Of a stretch of 64,000 nucleotides of DNA, positions 52,101-57,678 are shown in pieces. Origin of the DNA: Amoebophrya sp. A120 (Eukaryota; Sar; Dinophyceae; Syndiniales; Amoebophryaceae); assembly GCA_905178155.1 (NCBI GenBank), contig CAJINV010000004.1, positions 11,556,307 through 11,620,306 on the forward strand, written 5' to 3'. Numbering within the stretch: the first letter of the stretch is position 1; each line of letters begins with the position of its first letter. A program made the translations under genes and the position numbers. Under the pieces are notes generated by a model. The model saw only the letters and a list, made by a program, of their open reading frames with translations. It did not search any database and was not told where the DNA came from.

Positions 52101-55100
52101 ACGACTTCCTTTCCGGGAATCGAACCTGGATTGACATTTTGAAGCCGCCACTGTACGACGACATGCGGCTTTGGAATCGGATGGTGATGAAGCTCATCTT
52201 CGGGGACGAAATTTTTATCACGATCACCAACAACGAGATGACGACGAACATCATCATATCACAGCAAAATAATTAGAGTGTGAACGTTATGAATGCATGT
52301 AGAAAGACAGGGAGTGCATGCAACTTGTATTGCACAGCATTATTGCTAGGCAAAGTCTGTCATGCGTGACTGCAATATCATATTTTTAACGCGTTTACAT
52401 CATTTCTCTAGAAGTTGATACCTCACCGATTTCGTCGTGAAAGAAGTGATGCTGAAGAACGTCTGGCTGCAGAACAACCTCCTGCTCGATGAGTACTACC
52501 CGATGACGGACTATCTTTCTGACGAAAACAAGGCGTGGATCGTGCAGCAGCTGAACGCGGGATCGGGCGTCGCGTCCGGCGCGATCATGTCCGACACCGG
52601 GGGCAGCGGCGGGGGCTCGGGGACAGTTTATTCTCCCTTTGGGCAGATCGTGGTGCAGAACACGACCACCCTCCCTCCGTACAACTACACCTGCCAGCCG
52701 CACATCTGGGCGCACGTGCTCCAGGTGTGCGACGCGGAGTGCCGGGCGCTGGTGTCCGGCATGCGCGACACGGCCGGGAAAAAGCCGCCGTTGGCCGCCC
52801 CGTACCGAAACTGCGACAACTACTGCAAGGCGCAGCAGGGGGGCTACGAGTGCACGCTGGCGGCGGAGGAGCGGGCGGACCCGAACACCGGACTGCCCAG
52901 CTGCAACATCCAGGGGGAGTACAGCTGCGACTTCGACTTCTCGCTCTACACGGACGACGTCATTTGCCAGTGCCGCCCGACGACCACCACCACGACCACG
53001 CCGCCCCCGCCGCCACACCCGGTGCCGAAAGTGGTGGTCACGCACATGGACTTCATTTTGCCGAAGGACTACCGGTTCTACGGCACGGTGATCAGCAAGT
53101 TCGTCGGGACGGGGGGCATGCGGAATTGGGGCAGCATGCTTTTTCCCTACGAACCGGACGCGAACCCGCCGTTGTTCCCCCCGCCGATGCCCATCCAGAA
53201 AACCATCAACACGCCCCCGGAAAACCCGGAAGACAACCGGTGGTTCGTCCGCACGAGAAGAATGTGGAACGAGTTCGTCGTGACCAGCGTGAACCCGAAT
53301 ACGCAGGTGCAGACCGGGGAATACCAGCTCATGTCCCTCGTGACCGGGTGGGGCGTGGTCCACGGCTTCCCCCTGGCCGAACTGTCCAGAACCTCCGTGG
53401 TGTACCCGGTGCTCCCCAACCTAGTGGACGCGGACGTGCACGCGGGCTTCGAGCTGGCGTACCGCGTTGTCACCTTCGCGCACTCGTTAATAATCTCCGC
53501 ACCGCGCGGGTTCCTCCTCCAGTGCGCCCCCCCTTCGGTGCCCTCCCCCCAGGCGCAAACGTGCACCACGGACAGCTCGGGCGTGGAAAACTGCCAGTCG
53601 GACTACCGCTGCAACACGTGCATCGACATCGTGCGGTCGCGCCTGCTCTTCGCCAAGGACGCAGAAACGGACAACACGGGCTTCAACCTGGCGCCCGGCG
53701 CGGCAAACTCAGCGAACGGGCTGATCACGGATCCAATCCTGGCGTTGTTCGGCCAGGCACTGCAGAGCAACACGGACCCCGACACGGGGGAGTGCTACGA
53801 CCCGTTCACCATGTTCACGACCCAGGAGGCCCTGGACGAGAACTTCGGGCAGTTTGCGTTTTACGTGAACATGAGCGTAAAGGGGCTGATTCTCTCCCAG
53901 CAGCAGATTGGCGACGTGGAGCTGCTCGACAAGGCTGTTCCCTTTTCGTTTTTCTTGAAACTGCGAACCAGTTCCGACACGCGAACCGCACTGGAGATCC
54001 GGGACGACCAGATGCAGTCTTTGGATCCGAACAATCTATCAACTACAAATATGTTTGGGTCTGGAAACCCGTGATGCTGAATGGAGCACGATTGAAGAGC
54101 TTGCAATGGCAGCCAAGCATGACAAGTTTTTGAGAAGCCTGCTGATGCCTAGCACGCCTCACAAATTGCGTCTTCGAAGGAACAAGGCCAGCTTTCGCTG
54201 CTCTGGCAACGCAGGTTTTCCAATTCCAGGAATGCAAGACACGCATCACAAGTTCGACTGTTTCATCCCAGACACATTTGTAATCCATAAAACCCGGACA
54301 CGTACAACGGGGAATGGGACTTCAGAATACACGATTTGGACAACATCACGGTTGACGCCAAATTTGATATCCCCAACCCGCACTTTGTCACCGGGTTGCC
54401 CATGGAGGCGCCGAAGCTGAAGATGCAGTTTCCCGTATCCTGAGTAAAAACGTACCCACACCAGAGTCAAGATGGGGAATCGGCTAGACAATTCCACAAG
54501 TTTTGGCTGTTTTGCATGACAAATTTGGATTCGTAGTGTAGTGCTGTTTGAGCTAGCTCAGCAGCATCACAGATCTAGCATACCATGCTGATTGAAGCAT
54601 GACAAATTGCAAAGCACGACTAGAAAATGCTTCTCATGGAGCTCCGCATGAGAAACATTTTCAGCATGCAGATTTGCATTACAACTCTGGCGTGGGTACG
54701 TTTTTACTCAGGATATCCCGAGTTCAACGTACGTGACGCTGGGAGCTGGGACAAGTATCAAATGTAAAAATGTCTGGGTCTGGAAGATTCTGAGATTTGT
54801 CATGCATGTTTTGCATGAGCCCTGACGTCTGTGATGCATGCCCTAGCATCACAGTTTTTTTGAGAGTTTCTTGATGCCTATTCCGCATGACAAATGCCCT
54901 CTCCGCGTACCTGTAGGACGTGGAACGGGTGTGGTACCTGTAGGACGTGGAACGGGTGTCCACCTAGGGGTATTGGCAGAGGCTAAATCTGTTCTAACGC
55001 CACGGCATTGGCAGAGGCTAAATCTGTTCTAACGCCACCCTGACAGGAGTCAAATGTCAAAACGATGCGATACGATACGCGTAGCAAAAATTACATTCCT

Positions 55101-56666
55101 TTTGGTACTCGTGCAATACAGATTTTTCTGGAATCCAAATTCAGCATCACAGGTTGCATTCTTCCAGACCCAGACATTTTTACATTTGATAACAAGTGGA
55201 AGTCGACGATTACGGTCAGCTTCGCCACCCGCAACCCAATTTATTTCATCGACGAGACGAGCCGATTCAAGGCGATTCTGATCGTGTTGCCCCAGATGTT
55301 TGAGCACAACATCCAGGAGCCCTCGGAATTCATATGCATTTTTGCAAATTTTCCGTCTCGGTCCTCTGGATTTGTGTGGTGCGAGATTTGAAGGCCAACA
55401 AGATCATCTGTGATGCGTGAACATTGGCAGGAGCAATGGCCAGCTTTATTTTTGTCGCGCTGGGCCATTGAGATTGAAGTTTGTTAATCGTATTCGTCAC
55501 TCTACCCACGAATGAACTTCGAAGCTAAACTTATCGCGCTCTTGTGCCCCGCCCGTGCAGGGCAGGGCTGCATCTGGCATGCAAGCACAACTTCTATGAC
55601 AGGTTGCCTATGAAGATGTATCCATCTGTCCGGACCGAGACATGTTTGCATTCCATAGTTCAAGTCGCTGAACCAAAAGTTCCCGACCGCCATGAATCAA
55701 GAGTGGCGGCAGTACCGGGCGAGCAAGCGGTATGTCGTGGTGTTGATTGAGGCCATTGGGATCGAGGAGCTGAAACTAGATGTGGACACTTATTCGTGGC
55801 AGTTTCCCATCAAGGTATTATACTACTCGTTTAGTTTTTTTCAGTAGAATTTGAAGTGCACATAATTTTTGTTTTCAGCGCTGGCTGGTGGTCCTGTGTC
55901 TGTGGACAAGCTTTATTTGTGCTGTCACTGCGCGCATGCGAGCACCCGCTCGCGGAGTAGAGTAAGTAACTCGCCTCTAGTTCTTCGGCGGCATAATTGC
56001 GGGCTTCAGGTCGTATAAAGTATTTCTGTATTGTCGATGGAAGAAGTGTAAACAAAAAGCACACTCCTCCGTCAGGTTCCCTCGCGTCTTTGGCCGATAG
56101 ACACGACCTTCCAGCTGATTCTTTTATCAAATGTAAAAATGTCTGGGTCTGGAAGAATCCAACTTGTCATGCTGATTTTGGATTCTAAAAAAATCTGTAT
56201 TGCATGAGCAGCAAAGAGAGTCTAAGTTTTGCTACACAGCAAGAGCATTTGTCATGCGGTATAGGCATCAGGAAGCCCTCACAAAATCTGTGATGCTAGG
56301 GCATGCATCACAGACATCAGGAGTCATGCAAAATGTGCATGACAAACCTGGCAATCTTCCAGACCCAGACATTTTTACATTTGATATCTTTGCCGCAACT
56401 ACAATCCCTGCGGATGGCCCATGCCCGCCGAAGATTACGTGGTCAGGTTTCCCATCTACGGCCCGTCCCGCGAAGAATACCTCCGCCTGATTGATCTAGA
56501 CGACACGGTGTATTACCGGGGGGCTGCAGCGGGAAAACTATCCGGGAGATCGTCCGTCTCGGTGACGACCATGCTGGCAAGCCTGTTTGCGGTCTGGTGT
56601 CTATTCACATCAATAGGCACTGTCTCGGGGCGGGACGGAGAGAGGAGAAAAAAATGGCTCATATGA
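19136..56666 (+). CDS. Giant multi-exon surface-type protein, about 7,900 residues
   Basis: Exon ends (5' TSD kept): 19136-20203, 20521-22335, 22594-23098, 23357-24278, 24496-24661, 24931-24964, 25250-25788, 25947-26018, 26263-27011, 27226-27945, 28219-28285, 28556-28716, 28939-28975, 29244-29446, 29581-29674, 29942-29992, 30208-30694, 30922-30973, 31127-31174, 31442-31614, 31879-32864, 32999-33064, 33392-33514, 33772-34123, 34416-34453, 34719-34801, 35113-35155, 35444-35786, 36060-37310, 37710-37775, 38043-38109, 38375-38965, 39138-39647, 39917-40526, 40747-40806, 41064-41591, 41907-42056, 42312-42418, 42637-42673, 42946-44232, 44490-44520, 44782-45451, 45779-45833, 46118-46263, 46518-47370, 47601-50200, 50356-51867, 52088-52256, 52426-54036, 54295-54435, 54721-54755, 55197-55332, 55663-55814, 56076-56124, 56392-56666. 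All join in frame except at 24965. The N-terminus has a hydrophobic segment and the C-terminus a membrane segment with a short basic tail, so most of the chain should be extracellular or lumenal. Between them are CYC cysteine modules, poly-Thr linkers and Asn-x-Ser/Thr sites. Start could also be ATG 19235. Function unknown; two or more genes are possible but no stop-plus-start break was found. Confidence 0.8.
19440..19550 (+). other. N-terminal hydrophobic segment of the giant protein
   Basis: Encodes VRALCFHVGVFLHFVFFVFNFFVGY, a strongly hydrophobic stretch about 105-130 residues from ATG 19136, preceded by Arg/Lys-rich sequence. It reads as a signal-anchor or late signal peptide. Confidence 0.65.
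20204..20515 (+). mobile_element. Intronic TIR element, family G
   Basis: 312 bp, TSD CGCCG/CCCCG (one mismatch). End motif GGAAGTGTCAGAATCGAAAT differs slightly from other G copies, suggesting an older insertion. Junction Gln-Pro-Pro then Leu-Gly-Ser. Confidence 0.88.
21240..21420 (+). other. CYC cysteine module in the giant protein
   Basis: Exon 2 encodes LGFTLTLCYCPNYDSPLDND followed by a Cys and an aromatic strand. The same CYC core recurs in exon 7 (IYDICYCHKDC, 25340-25385) and exon 9 (VLLCYCARLTDQNDC, 26355-26405). The repeated pattern resembles cysteine modules I associate with large dinoflagellate proteins. Confidence 0.6.
22336..22588 (+). mobile_element. Intronic TIR element, family A
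   Basis: 253 bp, TSD CAACG/CATCG. The 5' arm reads TGTCTGAGTCTGGAA, one change from the consensus. Junction Ala-Asp-Ala-Thr then Ser-Ser. Confidence 0.9.
22594..24278 (+). other. Internally duplicated domain in exons 3 and 4
   Basis: Two copies share the order: INA-x3-DGC-x-[YF]G-x-F, then S-x-[TA]N-[SA]DT, TTGC, Y-x-[MI]V, S-x-[VI]K, MEV and a DDSFC block, and each is followed or preceded by a [VA]G[TV]H-x-L-x-V-x-PRE-x-GA-x-L strand. This indicates tandem duplication of a roughly 190-residue extracellular domain; an element separates the copies. Confidence 0.75.
23099..23351 (+). mobile_element. Intronic TIR element, family A
   Basis: 253 bp, perfect TSD CCTGA. Its interior closely matches the copy at 26019, pointing to recent spread of this subtype. 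Junction Val-Ser-Leu-Asn-Gln. Confidence 0.93.
24279..24490 (+). mobile_element. Probable decayed TIR element or GT-AG intron
   Basis: TATGGCAGCTGGAAATTTGG at the left and a gapped complement ending TTCCATA at the right. Flanks ACGAG/CCTTC do not match. Removing 24279-24495 continues the Thr/Ser linker (STSTTTPLD). An alternative GT-AG intron 24278-24410 also keeps the frame but adds about 28 unrelated residues. Confidence 0.45.
24662..24925 (+). mobile_element. Intronic TIR element, family A
   Basis: 264 bp, perfect TSD TCCAA. Junction Pro-Ile-Gln then Arg-Glu-Leu. The next element starts only 39 bp further on. Confidence 0.92.
24965..25244 (+). mobile_element. Intronic TIR element, family F
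   Basis: 280 bp, perfect TSD CACGA; ends built on ACGTCCCCACCCCAGA (here partly decayed). Standard removal of 285 bp leaves exon 7 one base out of frame with exon 6; a 284-bp removal would fix it. Confidence 0.88.
25789..25941 (+). mobile_element. Intronic TIR element, family B
   Basis: 153 bp, perfect TSD GTGCC. The 3' arm contains a 4-bp insertion (GAGTACCTACGATAC). Junction Glu-Glu-Cys-Arg-Lys. Confidence 0.93.
26019..26257 (+). mobile_element. Intronic TIR element, family A
   Basis: 239 bp, TSD CGTTG/CGTCG. Same interior subtype as 23099 with a short internal deletion. Junction Gln-Tyr-Val-Ala-Met. Confidence 0.92.
27012..27220 (+). mobile_element. Intronic TIR element, family I
   Basis: 209 bp, perfect TSD CACTC. 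Arms AAAAAACTGTTTCACTGTG and complement. Same length as the other I copy at 58968. Junction Met-Thr-Leu then Ala-Val-Ser. Confidence 0.93.
27946..28213 (+). mobile_element. Intronic TIR element, family A
   Basis: 268 bp, perfect TSD CGCTC. The right arm is degraded (CCAGACATCCAGGGATATTTGC). Junction Thr-Pro-Leu then Arg-Cys-Glu. Confidence 0.9.
28286..28550 (+). mobile_element. Intronic TIR element, family A
   Basis: 265 bp, perfect TSD GGTGG. Terminal decamers differ: TATGGATTGC left, GCATTTGATA right. Junction Pro-Lys-Val-Val-Ala. Confidence 0.93.
28717..28933 (+). mobile_element. Intronic TIR element, family C
   Basis: 217 bp, perfect TSD TCGGC. Junction Glu-Val-Gly then Ser-Gly-Ala. Shorter than the IFT20 copy of the family. 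Confidence 0.92.
28976..29238 (+). mobile_element. Intronic TIR element, family A
   Basis: 263 bp, perfect TSD GGAGG. With the previous element it leaves a 37-nt exon. Junction Thr-Arg-Glu-Gly-Pro. Confidence 0.93.
29447..29580 (+). other. GT-AG intron
   Basis: 134 bp, donor GTATAA, acceptor TTTTCACAG, phase 0; joins Val-Gly-Thr to Leu-Lys-Glu. No TSD or TIR. Confidence 0.85.
29675..29936 (+). mobile_element. Intronic TIR element, family A
   Basis: 262 bp, perfect TSD AACCT. Junction Leu-Lys-Thr-Tyr-Asp. Right arm reads AGACCCAGACACATTTGCGA. Confidence 0.92.
29993..30202 (+). mobile_element. Intronic TIR element, family D
   Basis: 210 bp, perfect TSD GCCGT. Arms GTGTGTAAGTGTAACTTTG-like and complement with a T-run at the right end. 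Junction Leu-Glu-Pro-Tyr-Glu. Confidence 0.93.
30695..30921 (+). other. GT-AG intron
   Basis: 227 bp; acceptor preceded by a strong pyrimidine tract (CCTCC...TCCCCCACCAG). Joins poly-Thr to Ser-Thr-Phe-Thr-Thr, restoring the linker. Confidence 0.82.
30974..31121 (+). mobile_element. Intronic TIR element, family B
   Basis: 148 bp, perfect TSD CCACA, the shortest B copy. Inserted in the Thr linker; junction Thr-Thr-Thr-Ser. Confidence 0.93.
31175..31436 (+). mobile_element. Intronic TIR element, family A
   Basis: 262 bp, TSD CCTCT/CCTCC. Junction Thr-Thr-Ser then Thr-Ser-Ser. Left decamer TATGCACTGC, right GCATTTGATA. Confidence 0.92.
31615..31873 (+). mobile_element. Intronic TIR element, family A
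   Basis: 259 bp, perfect TSD AACCA. Arms are mutated (GTGTCTGGGTCTGGGAG, CCGACCCAAACA). Junction Val-Asn-Gln-Thr-Val. Confidence 0.92.
32865..32998 (+). other. GT-AG intron
   Basis: 134 bp, donor GTAGAA, acceptor CTGCACAG; joins Asn-Lys-Asp-Met-Leu in phase 1. Confidence 0.82.
33065..33386 (+). mobile_element. Intronic TIR element, family E
   Basis: 322 bp, perfect TSD CCCGC. Arms AAAGGAAAAATCCCCCTTCC and a G-rich complement ending GTGATA. Junction Met-Val-Pro-Leu-Glu. Confidence 0.93.
33515..33766 (+). mobile_element. Intronic TIR element, family H
   Basis: 252 bp, perfect TSD AAACG. Arms hold a doubled CAAACGTTACAAT motif and its complement, set about 11 bp in from the ends. Junction Tyr-Arg-Asn-Asp-Pro. 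Confidence 0.93.
34124..34410 (+). mobile_element. Intronic TIR element, family G
   Basis: 287 bp, perfect TSD CCGCC. Junction Val-Pro-Pro-Asn-Thr. Outer arm TGTGTCAGGATCGAAATTGTC. Confidence 0.93.
34454..34713 (+). mobile_element. Intronic TIR element, family A
   Basis: 260 bp, perfect TSD CGGCG. Unpaired terminal decamers (TATGGATTGC, GCAGTTGATA); left arm has TGTCTTGGTGTGGAAG. Junction Gly-Asn-Gly-Gly-Ala. Confidence 0.92.
34802..35107 (+). mobile_element. Intronic TIR element, family G
   Basis: 306 bp, perfect TSD TCCGG. Junction Ala-Leu-Arg then Pro-Ser-Gly. Lies 88 bp after the previous element. Confidence 0.93.
35156..35438 (+). mobile_element. Intronic TIR element, family F
   Basis: 283 bp, perfect TSD CATCA. 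Junction Val-Asp-Ile-Asn-Tyr. Separated from the preceding element by a 43-nt exon. Confidence 0.93.
35787..36054 (+). mobile_element. Intronic TIR element, family A
   Basis: 268 bp, perfect TSD GAAGT. Junction Lys-Glu-Val-Arg-Val. Right arm begins CTTCCGGACCCAGACA. Confidence 0.93.
37311..37704 (+). mobile_element. Intronic TIR element, family K, with 47-bp perfect TIR
   Basis: 394 bp, perfect TSD TACGA. The outer 47 bp (37311-37357 and 37658-37704) are exact inverted repeats beginning TATGGCGGGAGCAAAACAAT. A second 22-bp inverted repeat (37436-37457, 37559-37580) encloses a GC-rich core with its own CGGCTGTGGGCACAGCCG hairpin. Unlike other families it lacks most TTGTSATGC motifs. Junction Lys-Leu-Tyr-Glu-Val. 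Confidence 0.93.
37776..38037 (+). mobile_element. Intronic TIR element, family A
   Basis: 262 bp, perfect TSD ATGTC; complementary decamers TATCAACTGC/GCAGTTGATA. Closely matches the copy at 28286 inside. Junction Pro-Met-Ser-Thr-Glu. Confidence 0.93.
38110..38369 (+). mobile_element. Intronic TIR element, family A
   Basis: 260 bp, TSD CCTTC/CCTTT. Decamers TATCAACTGC and GCAATTCATA do not pair fully. Junction Ile-Pro-Phe then Ser-Glu-Glu. Confidence 0.92.
38966..39132 (+). mobile_element. Decayed intronic TIR element, family L
   Basis: 167 bp, TSD ACGCC/ATGCC. Arms pair imperfectly (CGTACAAATG near left, CATTTTGTACG near right). Removal gives Pro-Asn-Ala-Tyr-Gly in frame. A GT-AG intron 38942-39161 (GTAAGG, TTCCTCCAG) around it is also in frame and would drop 16 residues. 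Confidence 0.7.
39648..39911 (+). mobile_element. Intronic TIR element, family A
   Basis: 264 bp, perfect TSD GCTTG. Arms carry several changes (TGTCTCGGTCTAGGAG, CCCGACCCAGACA). Junction Leu-Gly-Leu then Gln-Met-Thr. Confidence 0.92.
40527..40741 (+). mobile_element. Intronic TIR element, family D
   Basis: 215 bp, perfect TSD CTTGC. Junction Val-Leu-Leu-Asp-Arg. Right end has a run of ten T. Confidence 0.93.
40807..41058 (+). mobile_element. Intronic TIR element, family A
   Basis: 252 bp, perfect TSD CTTTG. Right half resembles the 22336 copy (CAGACATTTTTGCATTTGATA end). Junction Gly-Tyr-Phe-Ala-Ser. Confidence 0.93.
41592..41901 (+). mobile_element. Intronic TIR element, family G
   Basis: 310 bp, perfect TSD GTTCG. 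Junction Pro-Pro-Phe-Asp-His. Interior shares a long block with the 20204 and 34124 copies. Confidence 0.93.
42057..42306 (+). mobile_element. Intronic TIR element, family A
   Basis: 250 bp, perfect TSD CGGCG. Interior is inverted relative to the 31615 copy (GGTAAGAGGGCCTTTTCGTG). Junction Gly-Tyr-Gly-Val-Lys. Confidence 0.92.
42419..42631 (+). mobile_element. Intronic TIR element, family D
   Basis: 213 bp, perfect TSD CGAGA. Left end TATTCAGGAAAAAAACTGTG, right end TTTTTTTCTTGCATA. Junction Thr-Pro-Arg then Ser-Ala-Leu. Confidence 0.93.
42674..42940 (+). mobile_element. Intronic TIR element, family A
   Basis: 267 bp, perfect TSD CAAAC. Leaves a 37-nt exon between it and the preceding D element. 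Junction Gly-Tyr-Lys-Pro-Leu. Confidence 0.93.
44233..44484 (+). mobile_element. Intronic TIR element, family A, mutated terminus
   Basis: 252 bp, TSD GTCCT/GTCCC. The last base is T instead of A (GATT), so the TAT...ATA rule is broken by one substitution, yet removal still keeps the frame: Gly-Leu-Ser-Ser-His-Pro. Confidence 0.88.
44521..44776 (+). mobile_element. Intronic TIR element, family H
   Basis: 256 bp, perfect TSD ACCAT. Nearly identical to the copy at 33515 over its length, with a 4-bp insertion in the left arm. Junction Lys-Thr-Met-Ala-Ser after a 31-nt exon. Confidence 0.93.
45452..45773 (+). mobile_element. Intronic TIR element, family E
   Basis: 322 bp, perfect TSD ACATG. Junction Ser-Tyr-Met then Leu-Lys-Lys. 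Shares its interior (AAGGGAGCCG-type block) with the 60155 copy. Confidence 0.93.
45834..46112 (+). mobile_element. Intronic TIR element, family F
   Basis: 279 bp, perfect TSD CGTGG. Interior closely matches the 35156 copy. Junction Pro-Val-Val-Ala-Ser. Confidence 0.93.
46264..46512 (+). mobile_element. Intronic TIR element, family A
   Basis: 249 bp, perfect TSD CCCGA. Decamers TATGGATTGC and GCAGTGCATA differ. Junction Thr-Ala-Arg then Thr-Ala-Ser. Confidence 0.93.
47371..47595 (+). mobile_element. Intronic TIR element, family A, degenerate
   Basis: 225 bp, TSD GCGCT/GAACT with two mismatches. The right arm is decayed (ACCCAGACTACATATTTACC). Junction Val-Glu-Arg-Trp-Ser in frame when the left copy is kept. 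Confidence 0.85.
50201..50350 (+). mobile_element. Intronic TIR element, family B
   Basis: 150 bp, perfect TSD TCGCG. Follows the longest exon (2.6 kb) of the gene. Junction Ala-Leu-Ala then Asn-Thr-Thr. Confidence 0.93.
51868..52082 (+). mobile_element. Intronic TIR element, family C
   Basis: 215 bp, TSD GAAAC/GAGGC. Ends pair over AGAGTGCACAACTCCCTCTCC. Junction Asp-Arg-Asn then Gln-Tyr-Phe. Confidence 0.88.
52257..52420 (+). mobile_element. Decayed intronic TIR element, unassigned family
   Basis: 164 bp, TSD CATCA/CCTCA. Ends TATCA...TGATA pair only weakly, but the interior keeps GTCTGTCATGCG. Junction Asn-Ile-Ile-Thr-Asp is in frame. Confidence 0.72.
54037..54289 (+). mobile_element. 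Intronic TIR element, family A, degenerate
   Basis: 253 bp, flanks CAATC/AAACC (two mismatches). Arms TGTTTGGGTCTGGAAA and CATCCCAGACACATT. Junction Asn-Asn-Pro-Asp-Thr. Confidence 0.87.
54436..54715 (+). mobile_element. Intronic TIR element, family F
   Basis: 280 bp, perfect TSD TCCCG. Arms end TATCCTGAGTAAAAACGTAC and pair for about 40 bp. Junction Phe-Pro-Glu-Phe. Confidence 0.93.
54756..55191 (+). mobile_element. Intronic TIR element, family A, with internal tandem duplications
   Basis: 436 bp, perfect TSD ACAAG. About 170 bp longer than its relatives because of two tandem duplications: a 27-bp unit at 54907-54959 and a 35-bp unit at 54972-55038. Junction Trp-Asp-Lys then Trp-Lys-Ser. 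Confidence 0.92.
55333..55657 (+). mobile_element. Intronic TIR element, family A, degenerate
   Basis: 325 bp, TSD ATTCA/GTTCA. Arms reduced to GTCTCGGTCC and CGGACCGAGACATG. The interior lacks the usual A blocks. Junction Ser-Glu-Phe-Lys-Ser. Confidence 0.82.
55815..56075 (+). other. GT-AG intron
   Basis: 261 bp, donor GTATTA, acceptor CCTCCGTCAG; joins Pro-Ile-Lys to Val-Pro-Ser in phase 0. An internal acceptor (TTTTCAG ending 55878) followed by a hydrophobic frame RWLVVLCLWTSFICAV and a stop could give an alternative C-terminus. Confidence 0.72.
56125..56386 (+). mobile_element. Intronic TIR element, family A
   Basis: 262 bp, perfect TSD TCTTT. Junction Leu-Ile-Leu-Cys-Arg-Asn. The last element of the giant gene. 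Confidence 0.93.
56565..56666 (+). other. C-terminal membrane segment of the giant protein
   Basis: Encodes TTMLASLFAVWCLFTSIGTV followed by the basic tail RDGERRKKWLI and TGA. This reads as a single C-terminal transmembrane helix with a cytoplasmic stub. Confidence 0.65.
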
Positions 56667-57678
56667 GAGATAAAGGCCGGGCTGGTAGAAGTAGTTGCTC
56701 AGATGGCTCGTTCCCCGCAGAGCGACACTGTAACCGGTTAAATCCAGTACCTTTTCTTTTCCAAGATGCAACTACAAAAACTGCTCGCATACAGTTTTCT
56801 TTTCCATTCGTTACTACGAGATGCAGATGTAGATGACTTCGATCACCAGTCTAAAATTCAAAATAATCTTATTCCAACTCCAAGAAACTACGACTAGTCT
56901 TTCTTTTTTTCACAAAAACACGTTAATTATTGCATTAATACTTCGTTCATGTTTTGCTTTTCATCGCAGAGCTTCAGCCAGATTGATTTTTCCAATAAAT
57001 TTGCAACAAAAGAGAGATGGCGATGGGACTTGCAGAGGAACTTCGGCCCAAAGAGCGGTAAAACCTGCTGCGAGGCTTCGTAGTTCTTCCTGCAACTACA
57101 TCCTTATCTGCTCGGGTTTTCTTTTCAACAGTTTATTTCAACACTCGCTCTCGTTTTTCTTTGGTTTTTATTGCTTTGGGTCTCGCCCTAGAAAAAATCC
57201 AATCCATTTTAATTCAAAGTTGTTACACAAGGACTGCTGGTCCTGGTGCGGCAGTAGCACCGTGGCGAGGGAGCAGATAGTCTTCTATTCGGGGAAGAAT
57301 CAGAATAAAAGATGTTGCAAAAACTCGAGGACGGACAAAAAGAACACCAGACACGCATTCGGTGGTCGCTTTCAGGAGTAAGAAACATTGCGCGGGCGTG
57401 GCCGTCTTCGGCACACGAGCAAGATGCTCTGTTCAGACAAAAGGTAGTTGTTTTCGCATTTCCATCGTGCCTCGGTCTGCTTTTATTGCTACGGCGAGTA
57501 GTATCTTTGTACTGACGACCCGTACAACAGACTCGCCACTGAGTAAACGGTACATCGTGGGTAATGAAAGTCTGAGCAGTGAGCGGCTTGTCCGAGCGGA
57601 GAAATGCCTGAACCAATCGGAAATCTGGCGGGACGATAGGGCAGTATCCAGGACATTAACAAGTACTTCAGAATTAGA
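56667..57678. other. Intergenic region
   Basis: About 1 kb. Open frames at 56833-57381 and 57362-57784 have no protein-like features I can support; the second overlaps the next gene in another frame. Confidence 0.5.

Noticed and set aside
2096-55307. Long open frames on the minus strand and in alternative plus frames (for example 49202-50344 minus, 52535-54133 plus)
   Set aside because: They mirror GC-rich coding exons, lack domain features and run through element boundaries; the chosen frames give conserved motifs and close across introns.
55879-55961. An extra exon encoding a hydrophobic stretch between exons 53 and 54
   Set aside because: Adding it between GT-AG sites shifts the next exon into a stop; it could only be an alternative terminal exon.
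18082-56386. CRISPR-like arrays suggested by the recurrent TGTCTGGGTCTGG / CCAGACCCAGACA words
   Set aside because: The words are paired inverted ends of about 250-bp elements inside eukaryotic exons, not evenly spaced direct repeats with unique spacers.
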